From NCBI GenBank assembly GCA_027459505.1, contig DAIDIE010000016.1, forward strand, positions 1-64,000: DNA of 64,000 nt, in the 5' to 3' direction. This document shows positions 9,179-16,847 of the stretch, in pieces. Numbering within the stretch: the stretch's first letter is position 1; every line of letters starts with the position of its first letter. This DNA is from Acidobacteriota bacterium. Lineage in GTDB: Bacteria > Acidobacteriota > Terriglobia > Terriglobales > SCQP01. The notes under the pieces were generated by a model, which ran no database searches, was not told the DNA's origin, and saw only the letters and a list, made by a program, of their open reading frames with translations. A program made the position numbers and the translations under genes.

Positions 9179-10084
9179 ATGAACCGCCTCCCCGCAGCAG
9201 CGCTCGCATTGCTTCTGGCTCTTTGTCTTCCCGTGGCGGCGCACGCCGCGGGCCGAGAGGGGCAGGTGGGGGGGCAGCCGGTGGCGCAGTGGCGGTTCCA
9301 TCTGCGGCAGCGGCTGATTACAGTGAAGGTGGCAGTGGGTGGAGGCCCAGCGCTGCGCTTCATAATCGACAGCGGCGCGTCGCGAACGCTGCTTTCGCGG
9401 CGGGCGGCAAGGCGCCTGGGGCTGCGTGCCCGCGTCACCAGGGTAGGACTTCGCACCGCAACACAGCAGACGGTACTGTCAATGGCCGGTCCCGTGACCT
9501 TTGATGGCGAGGGACTGGAATGGGATCTTCCGCGAGTTGGGATCGTCGCGTTGAATGCCGGAGACGGGATAGGCGGCATTCTAGGCGCGGACTTTCTGCG
9601 CATGTTCGTGGTTCACATCGATTACCAGCGGCGGCTTCTAGAGTTGTGGGCGCGCGGAAGCTATCATGCGGCGCCAGGCGACCAAGTGCTGCCGCTGCAC
9701 AAGTGGGGACGATTGGACTTAATCGCGGCGCGCTTGCCGCAGGGGGGCATCGCGCATCTGCTTTTAGATACGGGTTTCAGCGGTGCGGTGCAATTGAACC
9801 ACGAGTTTGCGCGGAGCCACCCGAAGCTCGTGCAGCCCCCTTTCGACATCGAGCAGCGGGAGGATGCGTTGGGGGGGCGGAGCGCGGTGCGGCGGGGCGA
9901 ACTGACGTATGTGAGGTTGGGGCGGTTTCAGATCCCCGACCTTGATGCTGCCGTCTCCACCGCGCGAGTGGGTGAACTAGCGCAGCCGGAGATTGACGGT
10001 TTGCTGGGCGAGGGCGTTTTGCGCCTGTTCGCCGTCGCGCTGGACATGCAAGGAGGGCGGCTGATTCTGACGCCACTTCCCTAG
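9179..10084 (+). CDS. Secreted retropepsin-like aspartic protease
   Basis: A 301-residue protein with a signal peptide (ALALLLALCLPVAAHAAG). Two half-domains each carry a retroviral-type aspartate motif: FIIDSGASRTLLS near residue 62 and LLLDTGFSGAVQL near residue 201, the second followed by a hydrophobic-hydrophobic-Gly motif (IDGLLGEGVL). Having both motifs in one chain suggests a pepsin-like single-chain active site rather than the usual homodimer of bacterial clan AA enzymes. The substrate is unknown. The next gene, also exported, starts 56 bp downstream and may be co-transcribed. Confidence 0.82.
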   Translation: MNRLPAAALALLLALCLPVAAHAAGREGQVGGQPVAQWRFHLRQRLITVKVAVGGGPALRFIIDSGASRTLLSRRAARRLGLRARVTRVGLRTATQQTVLSMAGPVTFDGEGLEWDLPRVGIVALNAGDGIGGILGADFLRMFVVHIDYQRRLLELWARGSYHAAPGDQVLPLHKWGRLDLIAARLPQGGIAHLLLDTGFSGAVQLNHEFARSHPKLVQPPFDIEQREDALGGRSAVRRGELTYVRLGRFQIPDLDAAVSTARVGELAQPEIDGLLGEGVLRLFAVALDMQGGRLILTPLP

Positions 10085-10139
10085 TTTCAAAGGACGCAGA
10101 CAGCAGCGCTCAAGGGCCGCACAGGGCGATAATGTTGCC

Positions 10140-11123
10140 ATGCCGTTTTCCCGCCGTTCCTTTTTGATCGCGAGTGCCGCCGGAGTGGCGGGGGCCGCTT
10201 TGCCTTCCGGGGCTGCGGCCGCGCCACAGTCCTCGCAGCGGCGGTTCCGTTTTCAATACGTGCTGAACTTTTCCGCTCTGGAGTCGAGCGGGCTGGCGGA
10301 GGTGTGGCTGCCGGTGCCCTCCAGCGATGAACATCAGCGCATCTGGAACCTGCATGTCGGCACCAATCTGGCGCATGAGACGGGACAGGACGGATCAGGC
10401 AATCGCTTTGTGCGCTTCCCGCGGGCAACAGCGCGGGATTCGGCAACGCTGAGCTTCGACGTGGAGCGAAACGCCTGGCGGGCACCGTGGCGGAGCGGCG
10501 CGGGAGTGAAGATGCCGGCGCCGGACGCGCAAGAGCGTGCCCGGCTGCTCGCGCCGGACCGGCTGATTCCAGTGGAGCGTTTCCGCGGTCTGGCCGCGCA
10601 ACTCGCAGCGGCAGCTCCCGAAGGGAAGAACTCGCCCCGTGAACAGGCAGAGCGGCTGTTCCGCTACGTGCTGCACCACATGGCCTATGACAAGAGCGGT
10701 CAGGGATGGGGCCGCGGCGACGCAGTCTACGCCTGCAGTGTAGGACGGGGGAATTGCACCGACTTTCATTCGCTCTACATCGCGCTGTTGCGCGCCGTGG
10801 GCATTCCCGCCGAGTTTGAAATCGGCTTTCCCATCCCGCAAGGCAGGCGAGGCAGCGTGGAGGGGTATCACTGCTGGGTGCGGATGTACCTGGATGGGGA
10901 AGGTTGGGCGGGGGCGGATGTGGCAGCGGCGTGGCTGCATCCGCGACTGGCGAATTTCTATTTTGGCAATCTCGACCCCGACCGGGTACGATTCAGCGCT
11001 GGGCGCGACTTGCGCCTGCCGGGCTGCGCGCGCCCGCTGAATTATTTTATCTACCCGCATGCGCAGGTGGGCGGCGATGTGTACCCGCTTCTGAAGAACC
11101 GATTCAGCTTTGTTCAGCTTTAA
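10140..11123 (+). CDS. Tat-exported transglutaminase-like cysteine protein
   Basis: A 327-residue protein starting MPFSRRSFLIASAAG, a twin-arginine signal followed by a hydrophobic stretch and an Ala-rich cleavage site. The transglutaminase-like core has the catalytic cysteine in GRGNCTDFHSLY (near 204), the histidine in GYHCWVRMY (near 243) and the aspartate in WAGADVAAA (near 259). Bacterial members are usually peptidases rather than cross-linkers. It follows a secreted aspartic protease, so both may act on periplasmic or surface proteins. Confidence 0.85.
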   Translation: MPFSRRSFLIASAAGVAGAALPSGAAAAPQSSQRRFRFQYVLNFSALESSGLAEVWLPVPSSDEHQRIWNLHVGTNLAHETGQDGSGNRFVRFPRATARDSATLSFDVERNAWRAPWRSGAGVKMPAPDAQERARLLAPDRLIPVERFRGLAAQLAAAAPEGKNSPREQAERLFRYVLHHMAYDKSGQGWGRGDAVYACSVGRGNCTDFHSLYIALLRAVGIPAEFEIGFPIPQGRRGSVEGYHCWVRMYLDGEGWAGADVAAAWLHPRLANFYFGNLDPDRVRFSAGRDLRLPGCARPLNYFIYPHAQVGGDVYPLLKNRFSFVQL

Positions 11124-11171
11124 AAACAACAAGTGCGCCCGGCGGCTGCCTGGGGCAGCGCCGCGGCGCAC
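11122..11171 (-). terminator. Intrinsic terminator of the sigma-54 response regulator gene
   Basis: On the reverse strand GTGCGCC and GGCGCAC arms enclose further CGGCG/CGCCG and CTGCC/GGCAG pairs (11133-11171), followed by TTGTTGTTTTT. It lies between convergent genes. Confidence 0.75.
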
Positions 11172-11270
11172 CTGAGGATGCGGCAGGTATTTGGGAAACG
11201 GTGTGGCGGGAGCAAAGCGCTGCCATCGCCTCACGTTGTCCGGAACGGCCGGAGCGGCGCCCGGCCCGGG

Positions 11271-12635
11271 TCAGGCCGCATCGAGTTGATGATCGCGAAT
11301 TTTGTAGAGTAGCGCCTTGTAGCTGATGTTGAGCCGCCGTGCCGCCTCCTTGCGGCTCCATGCGGTTTCCTCGAGGGCTTGCACGATAGCGGCCTTTTCC
11401 GCTTCATCTTTGAGGTTGCGCACCATGGCTTTCAGACCGCCCGGCTGCTGAGAGGCGGGCAGGGCGCCTTCCGCGAGCCGCAGTTCCAATTTGCGCCGCA
11501 ATTCCTGCAGCGCGGCGTCATCGTCGGCCAAGACGAGGTAGCGCTTGACGAAATTTTCCAGCTCCCGAACGTTGCCGGGCCAGTCGCAGCGCAGGGCCGC
11601 CTCCATCAGGGCGGGGGAGAAATCCAGCGGCTCACGATTGAATTGTGCCGAGAGGCTGTGCATGAAGTGGCGCATCAGCGCCGGGATCTCCTCGCGGCGC
11701 TCGCGCAGGGGAGGCAGTTGAATGGTGAAGGCGTTGAGGCGGTAATAGAGGTCCTCGCGCAGTTTTTTTTCGGCGATGGCCTTCGGGATGTCAATATTCG
11801 TGGCGGCCACGATGCGAACATCGACCGAGCGTGTGGTCTTGCCGCCCAGCCGGGAGAACTCATGATCCTGCAAAACCTGCAGCAACTTGGCCTGTAAAAC
11901 CGGGGGCATTTCCCCGATTTCGTCGAGGAAGATCGTGCCCTTATCGCACTGCTCAAACTTGCCCTGTTTTTGACGGCTGGCGCCGGTAAAGGCCCCGGCT
12001 TCGTAGCCGAACAATTCGCTTTCCAATAGTTCGCTGGGAATGGCGGCGCAATTGACCTTGAGGAAGGTGCGCGTGGCGCGCGGGGAACGCCGATGCAGGA
12101 GGCGGGCAATCACCTCTTTGCCGGTGCCACTCTCGCCAAGCAGCAACACGGGAACGTTGATGGCGGCAACCTGTTCGACCAGGGCGCGGACTTTCTGCAT
12201 GGCGGGGCTGGCGGAGACGAAGGAGTAATCGTCATCGACCACTTCCGCTTCGGCCTCGATCCGCGGAGGGGACTCGAGGTGAGGCGCGAGCGCGGCTTCC
12301 AGTTCCGAGGGTTGCAGCGGTTTGGTGAGGTAATCGCGCGCACCCAGGCGCATGGCGTGAACGACCTTGTTGGTTTCGTTCAGGCAGGAGAGCATGAGCA
12401 CCTTTTGTCCGGGAAAGCGCTGGCGGATTTCGGCCAGGGTCTGCAGGCCATCCATGTCCGGCATGACCACGTCCAGCAAAAGCAAATCAGGGCGGGTACC
12501 GCGCTCCAGTTGCTGCAGGGCGGAGCGCCCGCTGTCGGCGGTTTCCACACCGAAGTTTTCGCTTTCGAGCAGGGTGCGCAAATAGCTGCGCATGCTGGGC
12601 TCGTCATCGACGACCATTACCGAAGCTCGGCTCAT
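11271..12635 (-). CDS. NtrC-type sigma-54-dependent response regulator
   Basis: A 454-residue three-domain regulator. The receiver domain (1-120) has the acidic pair in VVDDEPS, the phospho-acceptor aspartate in LLLLDVVMPDMDG (near 54) and the lysine in YLTKPL. The AAA+ domain has Walker A GESGTGKE, the sigma-54 contact loop GAFTGA, Walker B GTIFLDEIGEM and the WPGNVREL motif. A Fis-type helix-turn-helix (SRKEAARRLNISYKALLYKI) ends the protein. It lies 185 bp downstream of a histidine kinase gene on the same strand, its likely partner. Its target promoters may include the four TGGC-N8-TGCA sites in this window (inference). Confidence 0.95.
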   Translation of the reverse strand: MSRASVMVVDDEPSMRSYLRTLLESENFGVETADSGRSALQQLERGTRPDLLLLDVVMPDMDGLQTLAEIRQRFPGQKVLMLSCLNETNKVVHAMRLGARDYLTKPLQPSELEAALAPHLESPPRIEAEAEVVDDDYSFVSASPAMQKVRALVEQVAAINVPVLLLGESGTGKEVIARLLHRRSPRATRTFLKVNCAAIPSELLESELFGYEAGAFTGASRQKQGKFEQCDKGTIFLDEIGEMPPVLQAKLLQVLQDHEFSRLGGKTTRSVDVRIVAATNIDIPKAIAEKKLREDLYYRLNAFTIQLPPLRERREEIPALMRHFMHSLSAQFNREPLDFSPALMEAALRCDWPGNVRELENFVKRYLVLADDDAALQELRRKLELRLAEGALPASQQPGGLKAMVRNLKDEAEKAAIVQALEETAWSRKEAARRLNISYKALLYKIRDHQLDAA

Positions 12636-12820
12636 TCGGGTTATATCCTCAAGAATCGCCGCGGCTCACCGCGGGTAAAGGCTCCATTCTTCCCAACAAG
12701 GAGTTGGGAAGCGCCGAAAAGTTGATAAGACCGGGTCCGCGGTGGGGAGTTCCGTACGGACCTACTCACAAATGATTAGCAGAAGATGCCCGGGCCCAAA
12801 GGTGCGTTGTACCAAGGTGC

Positions 12821-13672
12821 TCATTTCACGGCATTTGTTTGCAGCGGCAAGAGAAAGCAGAAACGGCTGCCGGCCTGAGACTCGCTCTCGACCCAAATCT
12901 TGCCCCCATGGGCTTGCACAATACGGCGGGCAATGGCCAAGCCCAAGCCAAAGCCCTCGACTTCACTGGAGGCGGAATCGGCACGAAAGAAGTCTTCGAA
13001 GATCTCCTGCTGAAACTCGGCGGCGATGCCGCGACCGGTATCAGAGACGCTGACCCGCACGGCGTTGGGATGATGATCGCGGTCAGCGAGCCGCTCCCAC
13101 TGATAGGGTTCGACGCCTATCCAGACGGAGCCGCCCTGCGGTGTCCATTTACAGGCATTGTCGAGCAGGTTGGAGAGCACCTGCTGGATACGGAAGGGGT
13201 CGAAATAGAAGCGGGGCAGTGGCGGTCCGTCGAGAAGATAAAGGGCAATGCCCTTCTCTTCCAGGCGTGGGAGCCACTGGCGATAGACCTGCTGCAGGGA
13301 GTCAGCGAGGTCGGAGAAGGCCAGTTGCAGGGTGAACTGACCTGACTGCGCGGCGCCAAACTGCAAAAAATCCTCAATCAGGCGGCGCATGCGCACGCCC
13401 GCGCTTTGCATTTCCAGCAGGATGCCTTGCTGGCGCTCGGTCAGGGCGCCGAATTTCCCGGTGAGTAACAGGTCGGTGTAGCCCGTCATGATGGTGGTGG
13501 GAGTCTTGAGCTCGTGGGCGGCGGAGGCCAGGGCGTGACAGGCGGTCTGATGAGTTTTTTCGAGACGGGAATAGCGGCTCTGCAATTCCAGCAGGTCATT
13601 GGACCCGTCTGCGGAGCGGCGTGGCGTGAGCGTCACGAGCCCGCGAAAGGGATGTTTGGCAGGTGCTTTCAC
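12821..13672 (-). CDS. Soluble histidine kinase, likely partner of the adjacent NtrC-type regulator
   Basis: A 283-residue kinase without membrane segments or a recognisable sensor domain. A short coiled region precedes the HisKA phosphoacceptor ASAAHELKTPTTI (histidine near 53), and a HATPase_c domain follows with NLLDNACKWTP, SDTGRGIA and GFGLGLAIARRI. With only about 45 residues before the H-box, it probably receives its signal through a partner protein. It stands upstream of the sigma-54 response regulator and divergent from the PilZ gene, which places it in control of the EPS region. PEP-CTERM loci in other bacteria carry a PrsK/PrsR pair; this kinase is shorter and lacks the PrsK membrane part. 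Confidence 0.9.
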   Translation of the reverse strand: MKAPAKHPFRGLVTLTPRRSADGSNDLLELQSRYSRLEKTHQTACHALASAAHELKTPTTIMTGYTDLLLTGKFGALTERQQGILLEMQSAGVRMRRLIEDFLQFGAAQSGQFTLQLAFSDLADSLQQVYRQWLPRLEEKGIALYLLDGPPLPRFYFDPFRIQQVLSNLLDNACKWTPQGGSVWIGVEPYQWERLADRDHHPNAVRVSVSDTGRGIAAEFQQEIFEDFFRADSASSEVEGFGLGLAIARRIVQAHGGKIWVESESQAGSRFCFLLPLQTNAVK

Positions 13673-13838
13673 TGTCTGTCCAATCGACTCCGTGGGAAAC
13701 CCGAAGTGACCGCCTGGGGCGGCACATGGGGGCTGATTGTGACTGCCTCGAAGTCGTTAGGATGCCGTCCGTCTGGGTCGCGGATGTACTTAGCCGCAAA
13801 GTTTTGCACTGTGCGGCGGGGGATGTGAGGGGAACGAG

Positions 13839-13848
13839 AATGCGCATT
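13839..13848. promoter_or_regulatory. Candidate activator site: 10-bp palindrome with TGCGCA core
   Basis: AATGCGCATT is a perfect palindrome 84 bp upstream of the sigma-54 promoter before the PilZ gene, a normal distance for an enhancer-type activator site. The same core recurs upstream of the exosortase and PEP-CTERM promoters. Confidence 0.5.
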
Positions 13849-13931
13849 TGTGTCTCGCGTTTTGCAGTCAGAGTGCGTAGCCAGGAGGAGAAAATTGCCG
13901 TCAAACCAGCGTTCTTTACGCGTTTGTGGTT

Positions 13932-13947
13932 TGGCCGCCGAGGTGCA
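13932..13947 (+). promoter_or_regulatory. Sigma-54 promoter (-24/-12) of the PilZ gene
   Basis: TGGCCGCCGAGGTGCA has the -24 GG and -12 GC with exactly 10 bp between, plus the flanking TGGC and TGCA. Transcription would start near 13958, leaving a 22-nt leader containing the AGGAGGG ribosome site. Confidence 0.75.
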
Positions 13948-13979
13948 TAGTAGAAGGTCGATGTTGAGGAGGGCCGCCA

Positions 13980-14306
13980 TTGGCCTGCATGGAAAGTTCT
14001 ACTGAGCGCCGCAAGTGGGAACGCCTGCCGTTGGGCGTACCCATGTTTGTCCGCCCGGCCTCCAACGATCCCAATGCCAGCCCCCGTTTCGCCACCACGG
14101 TCAACATTAGCGCGGGCGGCATTTTGCTGGCCTCCCGCGATAACTTTCACGGCGTGGAGAAACTTTCGCTGGAAATTCCTAGCGCGCCGCTGCTGGAGTC
14201 GGCGGGCTGGCGCGCGGTGCGCAAAATTCAAGGGCAAATCGTGCGTACCGAGCCCTGGGAGCACGGCTTCTTGTACGCTCTGCGCTTCGCCGAGCCCCTC
14301 CTCTAG
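13980..14306 (+). CDS. Single-domain PilZ protein, probable c-di-GMP receptor
   Basis: A 108-residue protein made of one PilZ domain. The c-di-GMP signature is present in both parts: the RxxxR motif in RRKWERLPLG (residues 10-14) and the NxSxxG motif in VNISAGGILL. Such proteins bind the second messenger in the cytoplasm and act on partners in motility or polysaccharide export. I keep the TTG start at 13980 because AGGAGGG at 13968-13974 is at ideal spacing from it, while the ATG at 13989 would be too far. It is preceded by a sigma-54 promoter and leads into the EPS region, so c-di-GMP control of polymer production is plausible. Confidence 0.88.
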   Translation: MACMESSTERRKWERLPLGVPMFVRPASNDPNASPRFATTVNISAGGILLASRDNFHGVEKLSLEIPSAPLLESAGWRAVRKIQGQIVRTEPWEHGFLYALRFAEPLL

Positions 14307-15014
14307 AACTGGCGTGTCGAACTCGGCCATTGCGCGCTGTGGCTGGCTGGAATGATCCCTGAGCGGCCGCTCCTAACCTGAAGGGGCGCAGTGCCGGCCC
14401 CGGCCCAGTGAGAATGCGTGACAGCGCGGCGTACGCGCAGCTTTCGGGTTTTGAAATCAAGGGCCGTTTCGCCGAGGCCGGACCGCGGCCAGTGCCTGAA
14501 TGATTTACAGGCTTTTAGAGGGCGGAGCTGCCGCAGGGGCGCACAGGGTCGTCTTCTGAGCCGGGCTGGCGTTGCTTGCTGGTGCTCGCTGGCCCGTTCT
14601 CCCGTGAGGCCGTGAAGGCAGCAGTGATGGACTCCTCTCCCGCGCGAGCCACCCCAGGAAGCCAATCTGCGGCTTCGCGGTGACGATTGACGCCTCGGAG
14701 CTGGGGGCAGTCATTGCGGAGATCCCGCGGCGAGAGTCAGAGAGCGTTCACGAAGAGACACTTTTCCCGCCGCCCGCGTCCTAGAGGCCACAAACTCAGT
14801 GGGTTACGAGCGCAAAAGTTTTCACTCACGCGGAAATTGTTTTCCCCCTGGTTGGGGATTGCAGCGGGAGCGGCGGAAAAAGTGGCGGTGGCTTAGGGCC
14901 ATGAAAGCAAGCACTTAGGCGGAGTGGCGGGGCGGCTACCCCGTTTGGCCCCCGGTGTGCAACCACTCCTGGCGGCGCGCGCAGCCGTTGTTACGCCGCC
15001 CCGGGATTTCAAAC
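14307..15014. other. Long intergenic region upstream of the EPS regulator
   Basis: A 708-bp stretch between the PilZ gene and the next regulator. Only its right end has a clear signal, the sigma-54 promoter at 14946-14961. The short ORFs inside lack family similarity, ribosome sites or codon bias. It may be a long regulatory region or an RNA leader; I see no tRNA or known RNA. Confidence 0.5.
14946..14961 (+). promoter_or_regulatory. Sigma-54 promoter (-24/-12) of the REC-less activator and EPS export genes
   Basis: TGGCCCCCGGTGTGCA keeps TGGC and TGCA with exact -24/-12 spacing. The expected start near 14972 lies before the ATG at 15015 but after the alternative start at 14955, so it fixes the gene start. 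No exact TGCGCA is found in the 250 bp upstream. Confidence 0.75.
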
Positions 15015-16088
15015 ATGTCAAGCCTCGCGCCCAGCAATCTCGAACTGAGTGGCACCGTGCCGCCAGATCCAATCGTCTTCGGCAAATCCGAAGTGATGCA
15101 CGCTGTTCGCCAGAAGGTCGAGCGCGTCGCCGGGGCCAATATTCCGGTGCTCATACAAGGCGAAAGCGGTACGGGCAAAGACATCATGGCGCGGCTGGTG
15201 CATTTGCGTTCGCCGTGGGCGGGCGGCCCATTCGTCAAAGTGAACTGTCCGGCAATTCCCGGCTCTCTGCTGGAAAGTGAATTGTTCGGGTACGAGAAGG
15301 GTTCGTTTACCGGCGCTTATGGCTCCAAGCCCGGACGGGTTGAAATGGCGCATCGCGGCACTCTGTTTCTGGATGAGATAGGGGAACTCGATCTAGGACT
15401 GCAGGCGAAGCTACTGCAACTGCTGCAGGATGGACAGTTTTGCCGGATCGGAGCTCAGGAGGAGCGCAAGGTCGAGGTGCGGGTGGTCTGCGCCACCAAC
15501 CGCGACCTGGAACGGGAGATCGAGGGCGGCAACTTCCGGCAGGACTTGTTCTACCGCATCAATGTCGTTAACCTTCGCGTGCCGCCGCTGCGCGAGCGCC
15601 GGGAAGACGTAATCGACCTGGCCAACTACTTTCTCAGCTTCTATCAGGAAAAGTTCCATTGCCGGGTGCGGCCACTGTCGCCGCGCGCGCACCAGGCGTT
15701 GCGCCAATATGACTGGCCGGGGAACGTGCGCGAGCTGGAGAACCTGCTCAAGCGTTATGTGATCCTCGACTCAGAAGAGGCGATCACCAGCGAGCTGGTT
15801 AACCGCAATGAATACGCACTGGACACAGATATCGCCGCGGACGGCACGATGTCGCTGAAGAAAGTGACACGGCAGGCGGTGCAGCAACTGGAGCGGCAGA
15901 TCATCCTGAAGGTGCTCCAGGCCAACCATTGGAATCGCAAGCGCACGGCGCGGGCACTGAAGATCAGCTATCGCGCGCTGCTCTACAAGCTCAAAGAAGC
16001 CGGTGTCCCTTCGCGGCGCGTGTTGCAGATGCCGTCGCCCATCCGGCCAACAACGGAACCGGCGGTTCCCAGCGAACAGGAGAAGTGA
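15015..16088 (+). CDS. Sigma-54-dependent activator lacking a receiver domain
   Basis: A 357-residue bacterial enhancer-binding protein. It goes straight into the AAA+ domain: Walker A GESGTGKD, the sigma-54 loop as GSFTGA (Ser for the usual Ala), Walker B GTLFLDEIGEL, and YDWPGNVRELENLL. A Fis-type helix-turn-helix (NRKRTARALKISYRALLYKL) follows and is nearly the same as in the response regulator at 11271-12635. With no receiver or sensor domain, activity should be set by its amount or by a partner. It sits 1 bp before the polysaccharide export gene, so it is the first gene of the EPS export operon and may control itself. PEP-CTERM loci commonly carry a related regulator, PrsR. Confidence 0.93.
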   Translation: MSSLAPSNLELSGTVPPDPIVFGKSEVMHAVRQKVERVAGANIPVLIQGESGTGKDIMARLVHLRSPWAGGPFVKVNCPAIPGSLLESELFGYEKGSFTGAYGSKPGRVEMAHRGTLFLDEIGELDLGLQAKLLQLLQDGQFCRIGAQEERKVEVRVVCATNRDLEREIEGGNFRQDLFYRINVVNLRVPPLRERREDVIDLANYFLSFYQEKFHCRVRPLSPRAHQALRQYDWPGNVRELENLLKRYVILDSEEAITSELVNRNEYALDTDIAADGTMSLKKVTRQAVQQLERQIILKVLQANHWNRKRTARALKISYRALLYKLKEAGVPSRRVLQMPSPIRPTTEPAVPSEQEK

Positions 16089-16089
16089 G

Positions 16090-16728
16090 ATGACCCTGCA
16101 CTCATTTACGCGTCTGATGCGTACGTTAACCTGCGGCCTGTTGATCGGCGGCGCAGCCGTGCTGAGCGCGCAACAGATGGCCAGCAATCACCCGGCGCAA
16201 CCGGCGCCGATGCGGCAGACGGCGAGCAGTCCGGCGGTTTCGCCCAATGCCTATCGCATTGGCCCTGACGATGTGCTGGCGATTTCCGTATGGAAAGAGC
16301 CAGAAGTGTCGCGGGTACTGCCCGTGCGCCCCGACGGCAAGATCGACCTGCCGCTGGTGGGCGAGGTCCAGGCCAGCGGCCTCACCGCGCAGCAACTGCA
16401 GCAGCAACTGACGGGCAAACTAAAGAACTACATTTCCGATCCCAGCGTCACCGTGATTGTGCAGCAGGTGCGCAGCCGGCAGTTCAACGTGCTGGGCAAA
16501 GTGATGCGGCCGGGGGCCTTCGCGCTGGCGCGGCCAATGACGGTGCTGGACGGTTTGGCGGTGGCCAGCGGTTTTCAGGACTTTGCCAACAAGAACAAGA
16601 TTTACGTTCTGCGCGACGAGAACGGGCGGATGGTGCGGCTGCCGTTCAACTACGGTCAGGTCATTAAGGGCAAGCGTCCACAGGAGAACGTGTATCTGCA
16701 GCCTGGCGACACCATCGTAGTTCCGTAA
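16090..16728 (+). CDS. Wza-like polysaccharide export lipoprotein-family protein
   Basis: A 212-residue secreted protein with a signal peptide (MRTLTCGLLIGGAAVLSAQQ). The polysaccharide export domain is shown by YRIGPDDVLAISVWKEPEVSRVLPVRPDGKIDLPLVGEV-type sequence (about 55-95), followed by one SLBB-type segment (FNVLGKVMRPGAFALARPMTVLDGLAVASGF). It should form the periplasmic/outer-membrane exit channel for the EPS. There is no lipobox cysteine at the cleavage site and it is short, like EpsD-type proteins of exosortase loci. The start ATG overlaps the region right after the regulator stop. Confidence 0.92.
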   Translation: MTLHSFTRLMRTLTCGLLIGGAAVLSAQQMASNHPAQPAPMRQTASSPAVSPNAYRIGPDDVLAISVWKEPEVSRVLPVRPDGKIDLPLVGEVQASGLTAQQLQQQLTGKLKNYISDPSVTVIVQQVRSRQFNVLGKVMRPGAFALARPMTVLDGLAVASGFQDFANKNKIYVLRDENGRMVRLPFNYGQVIKGKRPQENVYLQPGDTIVVP

Positions 16729-16734
16729 TTGCAA

Positions 16735-16755
16735 GGGCGCGGTCCGGCCGCGCCC
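16735..16755 (+). terminator. Hairpin between export protein and barrel genes
   Basis: GGGCGCGG and CCGCGCCC arms around a 5-nt loop, without a T-run. It may stabilise or partly end the upstream transcript rather than be a true terminator. Confidence 0.3.
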
Positions 16756-16847
16756 GCGCCCGCCCGGTTCCGCCCCTACGTCTGGAGCCAAATCCGCTTT
16801 TCCGCGCCAAGGACGCCGCGGGAGTGCGTTTCCTGAAGGACTATGTA

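Larger units (their letters stand above)
13673..13979. other. Divergent intergenic region between the histidine kinase and PilZ genes
   Basis: This 307-bp gap holds a TGCGCA palindrome at 13839-13848, a sigma-54 promoter at 13932-13947 and the PilZ ribosome site. The promoter for the leftward kinase is not recognised. No small gene is convincing. Confidence 0.6.

Noticed and set aside
14849-14864. TGGTTGGGGATTGCA as an extra sigma-54 promoter before the REC-less activator
   Set aside because: The GG-GC spacing is 9 bp and not 10; the well-spaced site at 14946 is closer to the gene.
14955-15014. Longer N-terminus for the REC-less activator
   Set aside because: The start at 14955 lies inside the sigma-54 promoter and its 20 residues do not resemble the family.
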